From an uncultured Paracoccaceae bacterium (GTDB taxonomy: Bacteria; Pseudomonadota; Alphaproteobacteria; Rhodobacterales; Rhodobacteraceae): a stretch of 56,795 bases of DNA. Each line of letters begins with the position of its first letter. Position 1 is the first letter of the stretch. Both the position numbers and the translations under genes were made by a program. Below, in pieces: positions 17,538-27,313 of the stretch. Where the stretch lies: NCBI GenBank assembly GCA_938092015.1, contig CALKOT010000015.1:1-56795 (forward strand), written 5' to 3'. The notes beneath the pieces are model-generated. The model saw only the letters and a list, made by a program, of their open reading frames with translations. It was not told the DNA's origin and made no database searches.

Positions 17538-18986
17538 ATGCTAAACCCCCGCCCCATTGGATATGTTGTTGGCCTTCTGGTCATGTCCCTTGGCGCGGCC
17601 ATGGCGGTTCCTGCTTTGGTCGACGCGGTAAATGGGTCGGATAACTGGCGCGCCTTCGCACTGGCTGGCGGAATCTCGGTGTTCTTTGGCGGCGCATTCA
17701 CAGTCGCATGCTCAGAGCACCGCGCGCCGGGCCTTAGCATTCAGCAGACCTTCATTCTGACGACACTCGCCTGGTTGGCGCTGCCTGTGTTCGGCGCGCT
17801 ACCGTTTTTCTTTGGCGAGCCGAATGTCAATTACACAGATGCCTTCTTTGAGGCGATGAGCGGTCTGACCACGACGGGGTCGACCGTTTTCACAGGCCTC
17901 GACCAGCTGCCCAAAGGTGTCCTTTTGTGGCGCGGACTTCTGCAATGGTTCGGCGGCGTCGGCATCGTCGTTTTCGCTATGGCCTTCCTGCCAATGCTGA
18001 AGGTCGGCGGCATGCAACTGTTCAAATCCGAAGGATTTGACACCTTTGGCAAAATCCTTCCCCGCGCTGCAGAAATCGCGATGTCCATCGGGTGGATCTA
18101 CGTTGGCCTGACAGCCATGGCCGCCGCGGCCTATGCGCTGGCGGGGATGGATACGATGGACGCGGTCGTTCACGCGATGACCACGATATCAACAGGTGGG
18201 TTCGCCAATCATGACGCGTCCTTCGCCGCCTACGGGGCTGCGGCAGAATACATCGCATCGTTCTTCATGATCCTGGCTGCGCTGCCCTTCGTTCGGTACG
18301 TACAGATCGCAACCGGCACTGCGCGCCCGTTGTTCTTTGACCCGCAAATCCGCGCCTTTCTGGCCATCGCTGCAATCGTTGTGTCGGCGCTGATCTTGTT
18401 TCAATCGCTTGAACGGGGCGGGGTTTCAGAACTGGCGATCCGCAAATCATTGTTCAATGCGATCTCAATCCTGACTGGCACAGGATACGCCAGCGCCAAC
18501 TATACTTCGTGGGGCGCTTTTCCGACGATGCTGTTTTTCCTGATTGGGCTTATCGGTGGATGCGCGGGCTCGACCAGTTGTTCGATCAAGATCTTCCGCT
18601 TTCAGGTGCTTTTTGGGGCTGTGATCACTCAGATCAAGCTTTTGCATTCGCCGAACGGCGTGTTCAGTCCAAGATATGCCGGCAAGACCGTGGATGAAGA
18701 TGTCATCTCATCGGTCATGTCGTTCCTGTTTTTTTTCTTCCTGACCTTCGGCATTTGCGCTGTAACCCTGTCGATGATGGGCATTGCGCCGATCACTGCG
18801 ATCTCAGGCGCTGCTTCGGCCATCGCCAATATCGGGCCGGGACTGGGGCCAGAGATTGGTCCAACTGGCAACTTTGCAGGCCTGCCGGACATGGCGAAAT
18901 GGGTGCTTGCGATCACCATGCTGTTAGGTCGGTTGGAGCTGCTTTCCGTGCTGGTCCTGCTAACGCCGAAATTCTGGCGCGGTTAG
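17538..18986 (+). CDS. trkH: TrkH-type potassium uptake membrane subunit
   Basis: The 482-aa membrane protein carries the four pore loops of the TrkH/KtrB family: SGLTTTGSTVF, MTTISTGGFANHD, SILTGTGYASANY and SAIANIGPGLGPEIGPTGNF. A dozen hydrophobic segments surround them. It moves K+ across the inner membrane, normally with the NAD-binding TrkA, which is not in this window. ATG 17538 follows a GC-rich hairpin (17493-17514) after folE2. It overlaps the convergent aminotransferase by 4 bp. Confidence 0.92.
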   Translation: MLNPRPIGYVVGLLVMSLGAAMAVPALVDAVNGSDNWRAFALAGGISVFFGGAFTVACSEHRAPGLSIQQTFILTTLAWLALPVFGALPFFFGEPNVNYTDAFFEAMSGLTTTGSTVFTGLDQLPKGVLLWRGLLQWFGGVGIVVFAMAFLPMLKVGGMQLFKSEGFDTFGKILPRAAEIAMSIGWIYVGLTAMAAAAYALAGMDTMDAVVHAMTTISTGGFANHDASFAAYGAAAEYIASFFMILAALPFVRYVQIATGTARPLFFDPQIRAFLAIAAIVVSALILFQSLERGGVSELAIRKSLFNAISILTGTGYASANYTSWGAFPTMLFFLIGLIGGCAGSTSCSIKIFRFQVLFGAVITQIKLLHSPNGVFSPRYAGKTVDEDVISSVMSFLFFFFLTFGICAVTLSMMGIAPITAISGAASAIANIGPGLGPEIGPTGNFAGLPDMAKWVLAITMLLGRLELLSVLVLLTPKFWRG

Positions 18987-20086
18987 GTTGCGGCGGCCAA
19001 CGCGGCTGGCAACGACTCGGCAAACAATCCCATATCCTCTGGCAATCCGGCGCTAACGCGAATGCAGCGGTTCTGCGGGGCGACGAAAGGCATGCGCACG
19101 AAGATGTTTTGCGCGATCAACTCATCCAGCACTCGTTTTGCGAATGCGCCATCCTTGCCACAATCAATCGTCACAAAATTGGTGGCGGAGGGTAGCGCCT
19201 GCAGGCCGTTCGCCTCAGCAATTGCGCCGATCAGATCGCGAGAGGCTGCTACCTTTGCCCAAACTTTGGTAAGGTATTCCTGATCCGCCAGGGCTGCGAG
19301 CGCCCCTGCCTGCGCAATTCTGTTCACGCCAAAATGGTTGCGCACCTTGTTGAAAGCAGTGGCGAGATCCTCGTGTGCGATGGCGTACCCAACCCGCGCG
19401 CCGGCCATGCCGTAGGCCTTTGAGAAGGTGCGGAAACGGATGACCCGTTTGTCTGTCACGTCAATTGCGGGCGCGGTGCCATCGGGTGCAAACTCAATAT
19501 ACGCCTCGTCGAGGCAGAGAAGAGCACCATCTGGAACAGCCTCTATCATCGATTGGATTTTCTCGGCGCTGTGCCAGCTTCCCATTGGGTTGTCGGGGTT
19601 GGCCATGTAGATAAGCGCGGCGTTTTCTTTGCGCGCCAGATCGATCAGACTGTCTGGGTCTTCCATATCATCGACAAACGGCGCTTTCACAAGCCTGCCG
19701 CCGAAACCTGCAACGTGAAAGTTGAAGGTGGGGTAGGCGCCATCGGACGTCACCACGGTGACGCCGTCTTCGACCAACATCCGGTTCAGATAGCCAAACA
19801 TCCCGTCGATGCCCTCACCCACCATGATGTTGTCGGGCTGAACGCCGTGATGCGCAGCCAGTGCTACGCGCAGATCATGGTTTTCGGGGTCGCAGTATTT
19901 CCAAACTTCAGATGCTGCGGCGGCCATTGCGGCGATGGCCTTGGGCGACGGGCCAAAAACGCTTTCATTCGCGCCAAGGCGGGCGGCGAATTCGGCGCCT
20001 TTGGCGCGTTCCTGCGTTTCCGGGCCGACAAAGGGCACCGTTGACGGCAGGCTGGCGACCAGTGGGGTGAAGATTGGACCGGGCAT
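18983..20086 (-). CDS. HisC-like PLP aminotransferase
   Basis: The 367-aa fold-type I aminotransferase has LGANESVFGPSPKAI, VGEGIDGMFGYLNRML, MANPDNPMGSW, LCLDEAYIEF, and the PLP Lys in FRTFSKAYGMAGARVGYAIA. It ends IRVSAGLPEDM. The pattern is of histidinol-phosphate aminotransferase (HisC), but many relatives act on aromatic or other amino acids, and the his genes lie 25 kb away. ATG 20086 has AGGAG upstream. It lies 65 bp after the TTC38-like gene on the same strand and may end that operon. Confidence 0.85.
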   Translation of the reverse strand: MPGPIFTPLVASLPSTVPFVGPETQERAKGAEFAARLGANESVFGPSPKAIAAMAAAASEVWKYCDPENHDLRVALAAHHGVQPDNIMVGEGIDGMFGYLNRMLVEDGVTVVTSDGAYPTFNFHVAGFGGRLVKAPFVDDMEDPDSLIDLARKENAALIYMANPDNPMGSWHSAEKIQSMIEAVPDGALLCLDEAYIEFAPDGTAPAIDVTDKRVIRFRTFSKAYGMAGARVGYAIAHEDLATAFNKVRNHFGVNRIAQAGALAALADQEYLTKVWAKVAASRDLIGAIAEANGLQALPSATNFVTIDCGKDGAFAKRVLDELIAQNIFVRMPFVAPQNRCIRVSAGLPEDMGLFAESLPAALAAAT

Positions 20087-20151
20087 TGGCGGCTCCTGAG
20101 ACTGATTTTGCCGAAGGTTAGTCGCCAAGGGACCCGGGTCAAGGCCGCCGT

Positions 20152-21566
20152 TTAATGCGCAATCAGTGACTCTGCCCGCGCATTCGCCGCCGTGGCTTTC
20201 GAGATGTTGCCAAGGCCTTTGAACGCCCGCGCCACACAGCGCCAGTTTTGCGCTGATGTTGGCTTCAAAGCGGCCCGCTCATTGGCCAATCCCAATGCCA
20301 GATCGAAGCGTTTTGCACGCAAAGCGGCCTCCAACAGTGTCCAGCCGATGACGTCGCGCTGGGCGAAACTGCCACCCAGACGATGGGTCATGTAGCGGAC
20401 GGGCAGCAGGCGGTCGACGCAGGCGCCATAGTTTTCGGCCTGAAAATCACGCATCGCCAGACAGAACGGCAGACCGATTTCGCGGCTCATCGCGACGTTA
20501 GCGTCAGAGGCGTTCTCGACATAGCGTTCGTTCGCGGTAAGCAGCTTTTCCTGCGCATCGGTACGGTTATCAGCCACAAATGCCATCATCGCATGGACAT
20601 CGTTGAAGGCGTAGAGGGTGTCTGTGGCTGCAGGTTCCCACTTTGTGGCGAGGTTTCGCCAGCGGTCGCCAACGTCGATCCCCGCGAGGTTCAGGCGCCA
20701 CAACAGGGCCGCTGCATCAAGCTCTTCGTACTTGTCCCCAGCATTGCCTTCAGAGCTGAGGTGTCCGTCGAAGATACCGAGCACATCACCGCCTTCCTCG
20801 ATATCGAGGTGGAAGAGAGACGTGTGCCACCACAGGTGATTGGCGAAATTCGATGTGCCCCAGCGTGGTTCATGATCTCGCATGAAGCGAATGCCGCCCT
20901 GCTGACGGCCCGTCATCTCCATCACATGGCTGACGGCGTGCACGGCCCACGGATTGTCCGGGACCATGGCGAGCGATTGGCGCCCCATTTCCTCAGCCAG
21001 CATGAAATCGCGGTTTTCTTCGAGACCGAAGGAATAAAAGCCAAGGACGTATTCATAGCCCGGTACGCTTTCGTCCCACAGGTTGAAGACGCGTCCGACG
21101 ACATCGCGGATGCCGACGACATCGCCCAACAAGAGGTTGGTTTGCTGGACGAGTTCCAATGCGAACAGGTCGAGCGGGTACTTCGTGATAAAGGGTCCCA
21201 CTTCTGTACAGCGCCGTAGAAATCACCGTTTATCCATGCTTGCACGGCTTCCAGATATCCGCGCTCACGGTCATTGGCGTGGGCAGCGCGTTTTTCGGCC
21301 TGCTTCACGGCGTCAACCATGATGCCGTAAATCCGGGTCTCCATCGCTTGCGTCAGCCAACCTGCTTTGAACAGCCAGCCCATGATGAAATCGGGATGAT
21401 CTTCAAGCACGGCGTCAATCTCAGCAATCGCATCGCCTCGAAATGACAAGCTTAGCTTGATCGCACGCTCAAGGCCTTCGATCGCATCCTGATTGGCGTA
21501 GGAAACAGGAACACCGCGTGGGTCCTGACCAGATCGAGGTGTGCGCGTGTCAGATCCGTCCATCAT
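20152..21566 (-). pseudogene. TTC38-like TPR protein, broken by one frameshift
   Basis: Two minus-strand frames join into one protein of about 471 aa. The first runs from 21566 to GDFYGAVQKWDP. The second picks up with FITKYPLDLFALELVQQTN and runs to 20152. One base is missing in the C run at 21193-21195. The sequence matches TTC38-type TPR proteins: NPWAVHAVSHVMEMTGR, ANHLWWHTSLFHLD, and LYAFNDVHAMMAF. Function in bacteria is unknown. It overlaps the ThDP-enzyme stop by 17 bp. Both halves keep conserved residues, so the lesion is either very recent or a sequencing error. Confidence 0.8.
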
Positions 21567-23190
21567 AGGCGTTTCTTCCGATAACTGCAGAGATCAGCGT
21601 AAAGCTGTCCTTGTCGAAGCTGTCTGAAATTGCTGCGTTTAACGCAGCACGATCGTGGACTGTCGCCCCATAGCCACCCATCGCCGCAGCAACGGCGGTG
21701 AAATCTGTGCCAGAGAATTCCACGCCCAGGTTCGCCATCTGGCTACCGCGTTGTTTCAGCTCGATCAGGCCAAGCTGTTCATCGACAAAGACGACAATGG
21801 GCAGGCCAAGTTTTAGGTCACGAATGGTGGCAAGTTCACCAAGGAACATCTCTAAACCTGCGTCACCGACAAATGCGATCACGGGGCGGTCGGGTTCCGC
21901 TAATTTGCGACCAACAGCGAGGGGAACAGCGCAGCCCATCGTGCACAGGGCAGTCGATTGGAGGAGACCGCCTATGTGGTCGCATTCCCACACATGGCTT
22001 AAAACGATCCGGTGCGCGCCGCTGTCCACTGTTGCGACAGTGCCAGCAGGGCAGGCTTTGCGCGCCTCGTTGATCACACCTGCCGGGCCCCAGTCTTCGT
22101 CGATGTGAAAGGCTGCGGCCAAGGCTGCTTTGGCGGCTGCGATCTCGCCATCAGGCCAAGCACTTTGTGAGGATACGCCATCCCCGATGGCGGCCAGCGA
22201 TGCGCCAACGTCGCCAACAAAATTCAGCGGCGCCTGATGCATGTAATGGGTGTTTGTCTCAGCGGTTATGTCGATGACACGTTGATCGGAACCAAACGGA
22301 TCACGCCAGCCGATACGCATTTCAATCGGGTCGTAACCCGCCAGGATCACACAGTCCGACGACTGCAACAGCGGCAGCAGGATCTTGTCTGCAATTGGCG
22401 ACAGGCCTGCGCCGCCCAGCGCCAGATTGTCAGTTTCGGGTATGATGCCCTTGGCCTTGTAGGCCGCAATGACCGGCGTCCCGAATTTCTGGCTGAACGC
22501 CACTACGGCGTCCGCCGCGCTATGATTCATAGCATCAACGCCAGCGACGATGATCGGACGCTTTGCCTCAGCCAGCCAAGATTGCGCTTCGGCCAGCGCA
22601 GAGCCGGATGGGGCCATGGGAGCATCTGGTGTGTGGGTTGAGGTATGGAAGGTTTCTGGCCGTTCGCGCTGCACATCAATCGGCACGTCCAGAATCACAG
22701 GACCGGGGCGGCCGGACATGGCGATCTTCAGCGCTTTGTCGATACAGATCGCGGCGGTTCCGGGCTCAACTTTAATGGCGGCTTTTGTGACCGGCTTTAG
22801 AAATGCGACATGATCAAACACCTGGTGAGTGTAGGTCTGCGCCTCTACCGCTGGCACGCAGCCCGTCAGCACGATCATCGGAACACGGTCCTGCCAGGCG
22901 TTGGCGATGGCGTTAGCAGCATTGGCGATGCCGGGGCCGATGGTGGCGAAAAGAACGCCCGGCGCGCCAACCCCTGCGGCGAGCGAGGCGTGCCAAGTCC
23001 CCTCAGCCATGAACCCGCCAGAATTTTCATGCTTGACCAGCGTGATGTTCAGCCCGGCGCGATCAAGCGCGTCCATCAGGGCGAGGACTTCACCGCCCGG
23101 GATGCCGAAAGCGTGTTTGCACCCCGCCGCCGCCAGTCGCGCGGCGATGATTTCAGAGGCGCTTTGCGAATGGACGTCGGTATCTTTCAT
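21550..23190 (-). CDS. Thiamine diphosphate enzyme, acetolactate synthase-like
   Basis: The 546-aa protein has the three domains of the acetolactate synthase/benzoylformate decarboxylase family. The cofactor-activating Glu is in LVKHENSGGFMAEG. FATIGPGIANAANAIANAW, a central Rossmann-like domain, and a C-terminal ThDP motif FVGDAGLEMFLGELATI follow. The usual GDG is GDA here. It does not look like a biosynthetic IlvB, and no small subunit is adjacent. In context (acyl-CoA dehydrogenase, TTC38-like, aminotransferase) a catabolic decarboxylase or lyase is more likely. It starts 4 bp after the acyl-CoA dehydrogenase stop. Confidence 0.85.
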   Translation of the reverse strand: MKDTDVHSQSASEIIAARLAAAGCKHAFGIPGGEVLALMDALDRAGLNITLVKHENSGGFMAEGTWHASLAAGVGAPGVLFATIGPGIANAANAIANAWQDRVPMIVLTGCVPAVEAQTYTHQVFDHVAFLKPVTKAAIKVEPGTAAICIDKALKIAMSGRPGPVILDVPIDVQRERPETFHTSTHTPDAPMAPSGSALAEAQSWLAEAKRPIIVAGVDAMNHSAADAVVAFSQKFGTPVIAAYKAKGIIPETDNLALGGAGLSPIADKILLPLLQSSDCVILAGYDPIEMRIGWRDPFGSDQRVIDITAETNTHYMHQAPLNFVGDVGASLAAIGDGVSSQSAWPDGEIAAAKAALAAAFHIDEDWGPAGVINEARKACPAGTVATVDSGAHRIVLSHVWECDHIGGLLQSTALCTMGCAVPLAVGRKLAEPDRPVIAFVGDAGLEMFLGELATIRDLKLGLPIVVFVDEQLGLIELKQRGSQMANLGVEFSGTDFTAVAAAMGGYGATVHDRAALNAAISDSFDKDSFTLISAVIGRNAYDGRI

Positions 23191-23194
23191 GCGA

Positions 23195-24415
23195 TCAGCT
23201 TTTCATATATCCGCCGCGCGTCTGCGGCGTCTTCATTTCAAGTATCTTCCCTGCGACCAGATTGCGAAGCATCTGAGCGGTGCCTCCGCCAATTGTGAAC
23301 ATCCGTGCGTCGCGCAACATACGCTCCACCGGATTGCGGCGGGAATAGCCGCGCGCGCCATGCAGCTGCAGCGCGTCGTTTGAGACCTTTACGGCCGTTT
23401 CCGACGCGAAGATCTTCGCCTGCGCCGCCAGATGGGGGTCGGGAAAGCCGCTGTCGGTCATGTCGGCGCTTTGCGCAGCGCGCCACACCATCAAGCGGGC
23501 GGCATCGATCTGGATAGCCATATCGGCGACAATCCACTGGAGGCCCTGAAATTCTGCTATCGGGCGACCGAACTGTTCGCGTTCTTTCAGGAAATCACGT
23601 GCAGTCTCGTAAGCGCCGCGCGCGATGCCAAGGGCGACCGTCGCTGCGCCGACGCGCTGAGCGTTATAGGCGTTCATAAGGCCTGCAAACCCGCGCTTGA
23701 TCCCACCGGGTGGCGTGATCAGGCGGTCAGCCGGGATGCGCAGGTTTGTCATTTCAACCCGGCACTCAGGGATGCCGCGCAGGCCCATAGCAGGTTCACG
23801 GTCAGTAATCGCGAGGCCCTCTTCGCCAAGGAAGGCCATGAAACCGCCGATGCCCTTGTCTTCGCCGTCTTCCATAACGCGAGCGAAGATCAGATGCAGG
23901 CGCGATACGCCTCCGCCGGTGATCCAGTGCTTGACGCCGTTCAGGACCCATTCATCGCCTTCGCGCACGGCGGTGGTTTTCATTTCTGTAGCGGCGCTGC
24001 CTGCGTCGGGTTCTGTGATACAAATCGCGGGCTTGTCGCCGCTAAGCACATGTTCTGCCGCCAGTTTCTTCTGGGCGTCGTTGCCATAAGCAATGATCGC
24101 GCCGACACCGCCCATGTTGCCTTCGACCATAATACGCCCGGTGACGCCACAGGCCGCCGCCAGTTCCTCAATCACCAGAACCGTGTCGAAGTATGAAAGA
24201 CCGGGACCGCCAAGCGAGGTTGGGACCGTTTGGCCCATGAAACCTTCTTTGGTCAGCCCTTCGACCACGGGCCAAGGGTATTCCTCTGTCCGGTCTGTTT
24301 CCGCAGCCTGAGGCGCCGCAACATCGTGGGCGAACCGGCGGGCCCGGCTTTGCAAGTCTAGCTGGGCGTCGCTGAGCTGAAACAATGGCCCTGTCAGGCT
24401 TGGCGCGTCGTACAT
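23195..24415 (-). CDS. Acyl-CoA dehydrogenase
   Basis: The 406-aa flavoprotein oxidises an acyl-CoA to the enoyl-CoA. It has the signature ICITEPDAGSAATEMKTTA, WVLNGVKHWITGGG, ALGIARGAYETARDFLKEREQFGRPIAEFQ, and QLHGARGYSRRNPVERMLRDARM near the C-terminus. ATG 24415 has AAGGGG about 9 nt upstream; a GTG at 24436 is less likely. It is the first gene of the operon and sits behind a long inverted repeat, downstream of a LysR gene on the same strand. Chain specificity cannot be read. Confidence 0.92.
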   Translation of the reverse strand: MYDAPSLTGPLFQLSDAQLDLQSRARRFAHDVAAPQAAETDRTEEYPWPVVEGLTKEGFMGQTVPTSLGGPGLSYFDTVLVIEELAAACGVTGRIMVEGNMGGVGAIIAYGNDAQKKLAAEHVLSGDKPAICITEPDAGSAATEMKTTAVREGDEWVLNGVKHWITGGGVSRLHLIFARVMEDGEDKGIGGFMAFLGEEGLAITDREPAMGLRGIPECRVEMTNLRIPADRLITPPGGIKRGFAGLMNAYNAQRVGAATVALGIARGAYETARDFLKEREQFGRPIAEFQGLQWIVADMAIQIDAARLMVWRAAQSADMTDSGFPDPHLAAQAKIFASETAVKVSNDALQLHGARGYSRRNPVERMLRDARMFTIGGGTAQMLRNLVAGKILEMKTPQTRGGYMKS

Positions 24416-24468
24416 GTGAATGGCCCCTTTGGTCACGAAAGCGTGAAGCGCACCGTAGGCCCGACAAG

Positions 24469-24510
24469 AACCTCACGAAAGCGAGTTTTTTATAGTTTTT
24501 TCATGAGGTT
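24469..24510. promoter_or_regulatory. Long inverted repeat, candidate LysR operator
   Basis: The arms AACCTCACGAAA (24469-24480) and TTTCATGAGGTT (24499-24510) differ at one position and are 18 bp apart. A further TCACGAAA half-site is at 24433-24440, spaced one 40-bp step away. The A/T-rich centre contains TATAAA on the minus strand. The site lies between lysR and the acyl-CoA dehydrogenase start, where a LysR-type activator would bind. Confidence 0.5.
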
Positions 24511-24521
24511 TTCTAACGCAA

Positions 24522-25397
24522 TCACTTTGGCGTCCGCAGTGCCGCCAGAAAGGTCTCAATCATCGAATCTGGCGCGGTGTCTTTGGCGATAAGTGCGCCA
24601 ACTTCGCGAGCGAATTGCGGTTCGCCAAATGGGGCCGTTTTCACACTATCGGGTAGTGGCCGCGCGCCCCGACAAAGCGGGATGATGGACACGCCCAGCC
24701 CGGCATCGACCATGGATGCGATGGCTTCCAGCGAATCGACTTCCATATCCGCCGCGACCTTGATGTTGCGGCGGGCAAGTTCCGCCTCAATGCCGCGCCC
24801 CGCCCAGGTCTTGCGGTTGAACCAGATGAACGGGTGACGAGACAACAGCTCAGCGTCTGTCCGGCCTTTGGCGCCGGCAGGCGCGACGACGACAAAGGGC
24901 TCAGTCGCGACATGGCGCCAGTCGAGCTCAGTCGCCGGGTCCTTTTCAGGCCATGTGCAGACGGCCACATCAAGTTCCCCGGCCTGAAGACGCGCGGCCA
25001 ACGCGGCGGAAGAACCGCTTTTAACCTCAATGCGTAGCGCCGGATGCTGTTCACGCAGGGCGCTGAGAGCTGGCGGCAGGATTGACGAGAGGGTCGTTGG
25101 TACGGCGCCAACTGTCAGCTTCCCCGCAACCAGTTCACCAGTGGCGACTGCGCGGGCCGCGTCGAACAGATCAAGTGTCTTCCGGGCATGATCTGCAAGC
25201 GCCCGTCCGCGGGCTGTCGGTGCCGGTGGACGCTTGGACCGATCGAACAGAGCAACGCCCAGTTCTTCCTCAAGCGATTTGACCTGTAGGCTGATTGCCG
25301 AATGTGAGACGCCGGTCGCCTCACCTGCGGAAGCGAACGATCCCCCATCAACAGCGGCGACCAATGTGCGAAGATGCCTGATATTCATGGCGGACAC
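24522..25397 (-). CDS. LysR-family transcriptional regulator
   Basis: The 291-aa protein has the N-terminal winged HTH typical of LysR: RHLRTLVAAVDGGSFASAGEATGVSHSAISLQVKSLEEELGV is present in segments, with LFDRSKRPPAPT following. The periplasmic-binding-like effector domain follows (LTVGAVPTTL, GELDVAVCTWP, MVDAGLGVSIIPL). A start at 25388 (MNIRHL) is equally possible. It is directly upstream of, and on the same strand as, the acyl-CoA dehydrogenase operon, which it probably controls through the inverted repeat at 24469-24510. Confidence 0.9.
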   Translation of the reverse strand: MSAMNIRHLRTLVAAVDGGSFASAGEATGVSHSAISLQVKSLEEELGVALFDRSKRPPAPTARGRALADHARKTLDLFDAARAVATGELVAGKLTVGAVPTTLSSILPPALSALREQHPALRIEVKSGSSAALAARLQAGELDVAVCTWPEKDPATELDWRHVATEPFVVVAPAGAKGRTDAELLSRHPFIWFNRKTWAGRGIEAELARRNIKVAADMEVDSLEAIASMVDAGLGVSIIPLCRGARPLPDSVKTAPFGEPQFAREVGALIAKDTAPDSMIETFLAALRTPK

Positions 25398-25435
25398 CGT
25401 AGTCGCCGCTATCCCCCTTGCCTACCGTGTTTTCA

Positions 25436-26188
25436 TCAGATGAGGCGGAACCATCCAAGGCCCGTGATGAAGGTTGAAAGATTGGACATGGAATTCCCAA
25501 ACAGAGCGGCCAACGTATCGCGCCCCATCTGGCTGAGCAGCAAATCGGACAACGCCCGACGCGTGCTGATGATCAAGCCTGCGCCAAGCAGGCTGAGGGC
25601 GGCCGCAACCACCATCAGAACCAAAAGCTCCAGACTTTCGTTCACTGGCTTTCGACGGTCATGTGTGACCCGGTTGGTATGATCCCTTTTATCCTGACCG
25701 CTTAGAAACGTCAGATAGAAGCGAACCCAAGGTGTGTTCAGTCGCAACCTCCAGTCCAGAGGATGCTTTCGGCTGATCTCAGTTTTCGCCAAGGCCCCGC
25801 CTACTGCCTTGATGCGCGGCTCAATCGCATCCGTTGCGCTGGCGGGCAAATAGCCCAGCAGCCTTGCGGCGAACGGGTCCAGGGCATCAATTCGATGATC
25901 ACCGGTTTTCTGCGTCCACCCCGCCTGCATAACGAAATATCGGTTCAAACATGCGCCGAGGGAGGTACGCGCATCAATTGCATGCGTCATCCGTTCGTAA
26001 GCTTTGCTTAGCGCCTGAGTGATCGACGCGATTTCCCTGATAGAGGCGTCACCGCCCAGCGCTTTTTCAAGCTTTAGGGCAAGATTGGCTTCAAACGCCC
26101 TTTTTCGCGCTTCCCGTTTATCAAGTGAAACGTCCGCACGTTCACACACGCCATTATTGTCACGACGCAATACATTGATACCTGACAT
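25436..26188 (-). CDS. Unknown protein with C-terminal membrane segment
   Basis: I do not recognise this 250-aa protein. The N-terminal 120 residues are charged and helical (SLDKREARKRAFEANLALKLEKAL). The C-terminal part has one clear membrane segment (ELLVLMVVAAALSLLGAGLII) and a hydrophobic amphipathic tail ending FITGLGWFRLI. ATG 26188 has GGAGACGGGA upstream; a GTG at 26200 is less likely. A Fur/Mur-like box lies about 90 bp upstream. It sits alone between galM and lysR, all on the minus strand. Confidence 0.65.
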   Translation of the reverse strand: MSGINVLRRDNNGVCERADVSLDKREARKRAFEANLALKLEKALGGDASIREIASITQALSKAYERMTHAIDARTSLGACLNRYFVMQAGWTQKTGDHRIDALDPFAARLLGYLPASATDAIEPRIKAVGGALAKTEISRKHPLDWRLRLNTPWVRFYLTFLSGQDKRDHTNRVTHDRRKPVNESLELLVLMVVAAALSLLGAGLIISTRRALSDLLLSQMGRDTLAALFGNSMSNLSTFITGLGWFRLI

Positions 26189-26274
26189 TCCCGTCTCCAC
26201 TCACGCACACAACCCACAACCGTTTTTTGCGTTGAGAGTGTTTCCAAAAAGAAAACGCGGAGTGAAAAGCTGCG

Positions 26275-26293
26275 AGTGATTATCATTAAATTA
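26275..26293. promoter_or_regulatory. Fur/Mur-like box
   Basis: On the minus strand the sequence TTTAATGATAATCACT contains ATGATAATCA, the core of the classic 19-bp Fur box, and matches about 14 of 19 positions of that consensus. It lies about 90 bp before the unknown membrane protein. In Rhodobacterales the Fur homologue often responds to manganese (Mur). Binding is an inference. Confidence 0.35.
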
Positions 26294-26329
26294 TTCGTAA
26301 TCGCCCTAAATGGCTGAATGTGCTCGACT

Positions 26330-27313
26330 TCAGCCTGACACCTTTTTCAGCTGGTATTTTGTTTCCTGAAAATAGGTGTCGCCCGGCATTAGATCTGCAG
26401 TTGGAAAACCCGGTTGATTAGGGGCGTCCGGCCATACCTGGCCTTCAAGGCAAATGCCAGCGCGCGGGCCATATGGCCCAGAGGCCAGACCACCGGACGT
26501 CACTGGAAACTTGTCGGCGGTATAGACCACCAGACCAGGTTCTGTCGTCTCGACCGCCATTTCGACATCGCCACCGCGAAGTACTGCGGCGCGCGCTGGC
26601 AGATCTCGGCGAGTATCAGCCAACACGAAGTGGCCATCCAAAGAGGCGGCGCCAATCCGGCGGGGCGCGCGATAATCGCGCGATGGATCACAAGGCAGAA
26701 CGTCCCCTGTGGGAAGAAGGTCGCCGTTCAGCGGCGTGTAGCGATCCGCTTCCAGCTGCAGAACATGATCGTCAATCGTCGCAGCGCCGGACAGATTGAA
26801 GTAACTATGCTGCGCCAGATTGCAGACCGTAGGACGATCGGCAGTGGCCGTTAGTCTGAGGCGAAGTTCGCCATCGGCCGCATCATAACGACAATGTGCT
26901 TCGATCTCCCCGGGAAACCCACCAGCGCCATCTGGTTGACGGATCGTCATATCGACGAAGTCATCGCCATAGGTATCAAGCGTCCACAAGCTGACGCCAA
27001 ATCCAGCGCCGCCGCCGTGCAAAGTGGCTGGGCCATTGTTGCGGGTTGTTGGGTAATAGTTACCGGTGATCTCAAAACCACCTGCGATACGCCCCGCAAA
27101 TCGGCCTGCGATCGCGCCAACATGCTGGCCATGGGTTTCGTAGGTCGCAAAGTCCTCAAACCCTGCGGTCAGGGAATGGTTCACGCCCGCAAGGCGCAAA
27201 TCAAGAAGGGTGGCGCCCCACTCCATCACCGTCGCGGTGACGCCACCTGCAGATATAGTAACCGCCTTAACCGGCGTACCGTCTTTGGTATGGCCGAAGA
27301 CAGTAACGCTCAC
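26330..27313 (-). CDS. galM: Aldose 1-epimerase
   Basis: The product, about 327 aa, interconverts alpha and beta anomers of aldoses. It shows [41 protein letters not shown], the catalytic His in [10 protein letters not shown], and [15 protein letters not shown] chose GTG 27313, which overlaps the betA stop as GTGA; an in-frame ATG at 27346 would add 11 residues and a longer overlap. It is co-transcribed with the choline-dehydrogenase-like gene. Confidence 0.88.
   Translation of the reverse strand: MSVTVFGHTKDGTPVKAVTISAGGVTATVMEWGATLLDLRLAGVNHSLTAGFEDFATYETHGQHVGAIAGRFAGRIAGGFEITGNYYPTTRNNGPATLHGGGAGFGVSLWTLDTYGDDFVDMTIRQPDGAGGFPGEIEAHCRYDAADGELRLRLTATADRPTVCNLAQHSYFNLSGAATIDDHVLQLEADRYTPLNGDLLPTGDVLPCDPSRDYRAPRRIGAASLDGHFVLADTRRDLPARAAVLRGGDVEMAVETTEPGLVVYTADKFPVTSGGLASGPYGPRAGICLEGQVWPDAPNQPGFPTADLMPGDTYFQETKYQLKKVSG

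Noticed and set aside
20383-21219. Plus-strand open frame of 278 codons opposite the TPR gene
   Set aside because: Antisense shadow; the minus strand carries clear TTC38-like motifs.
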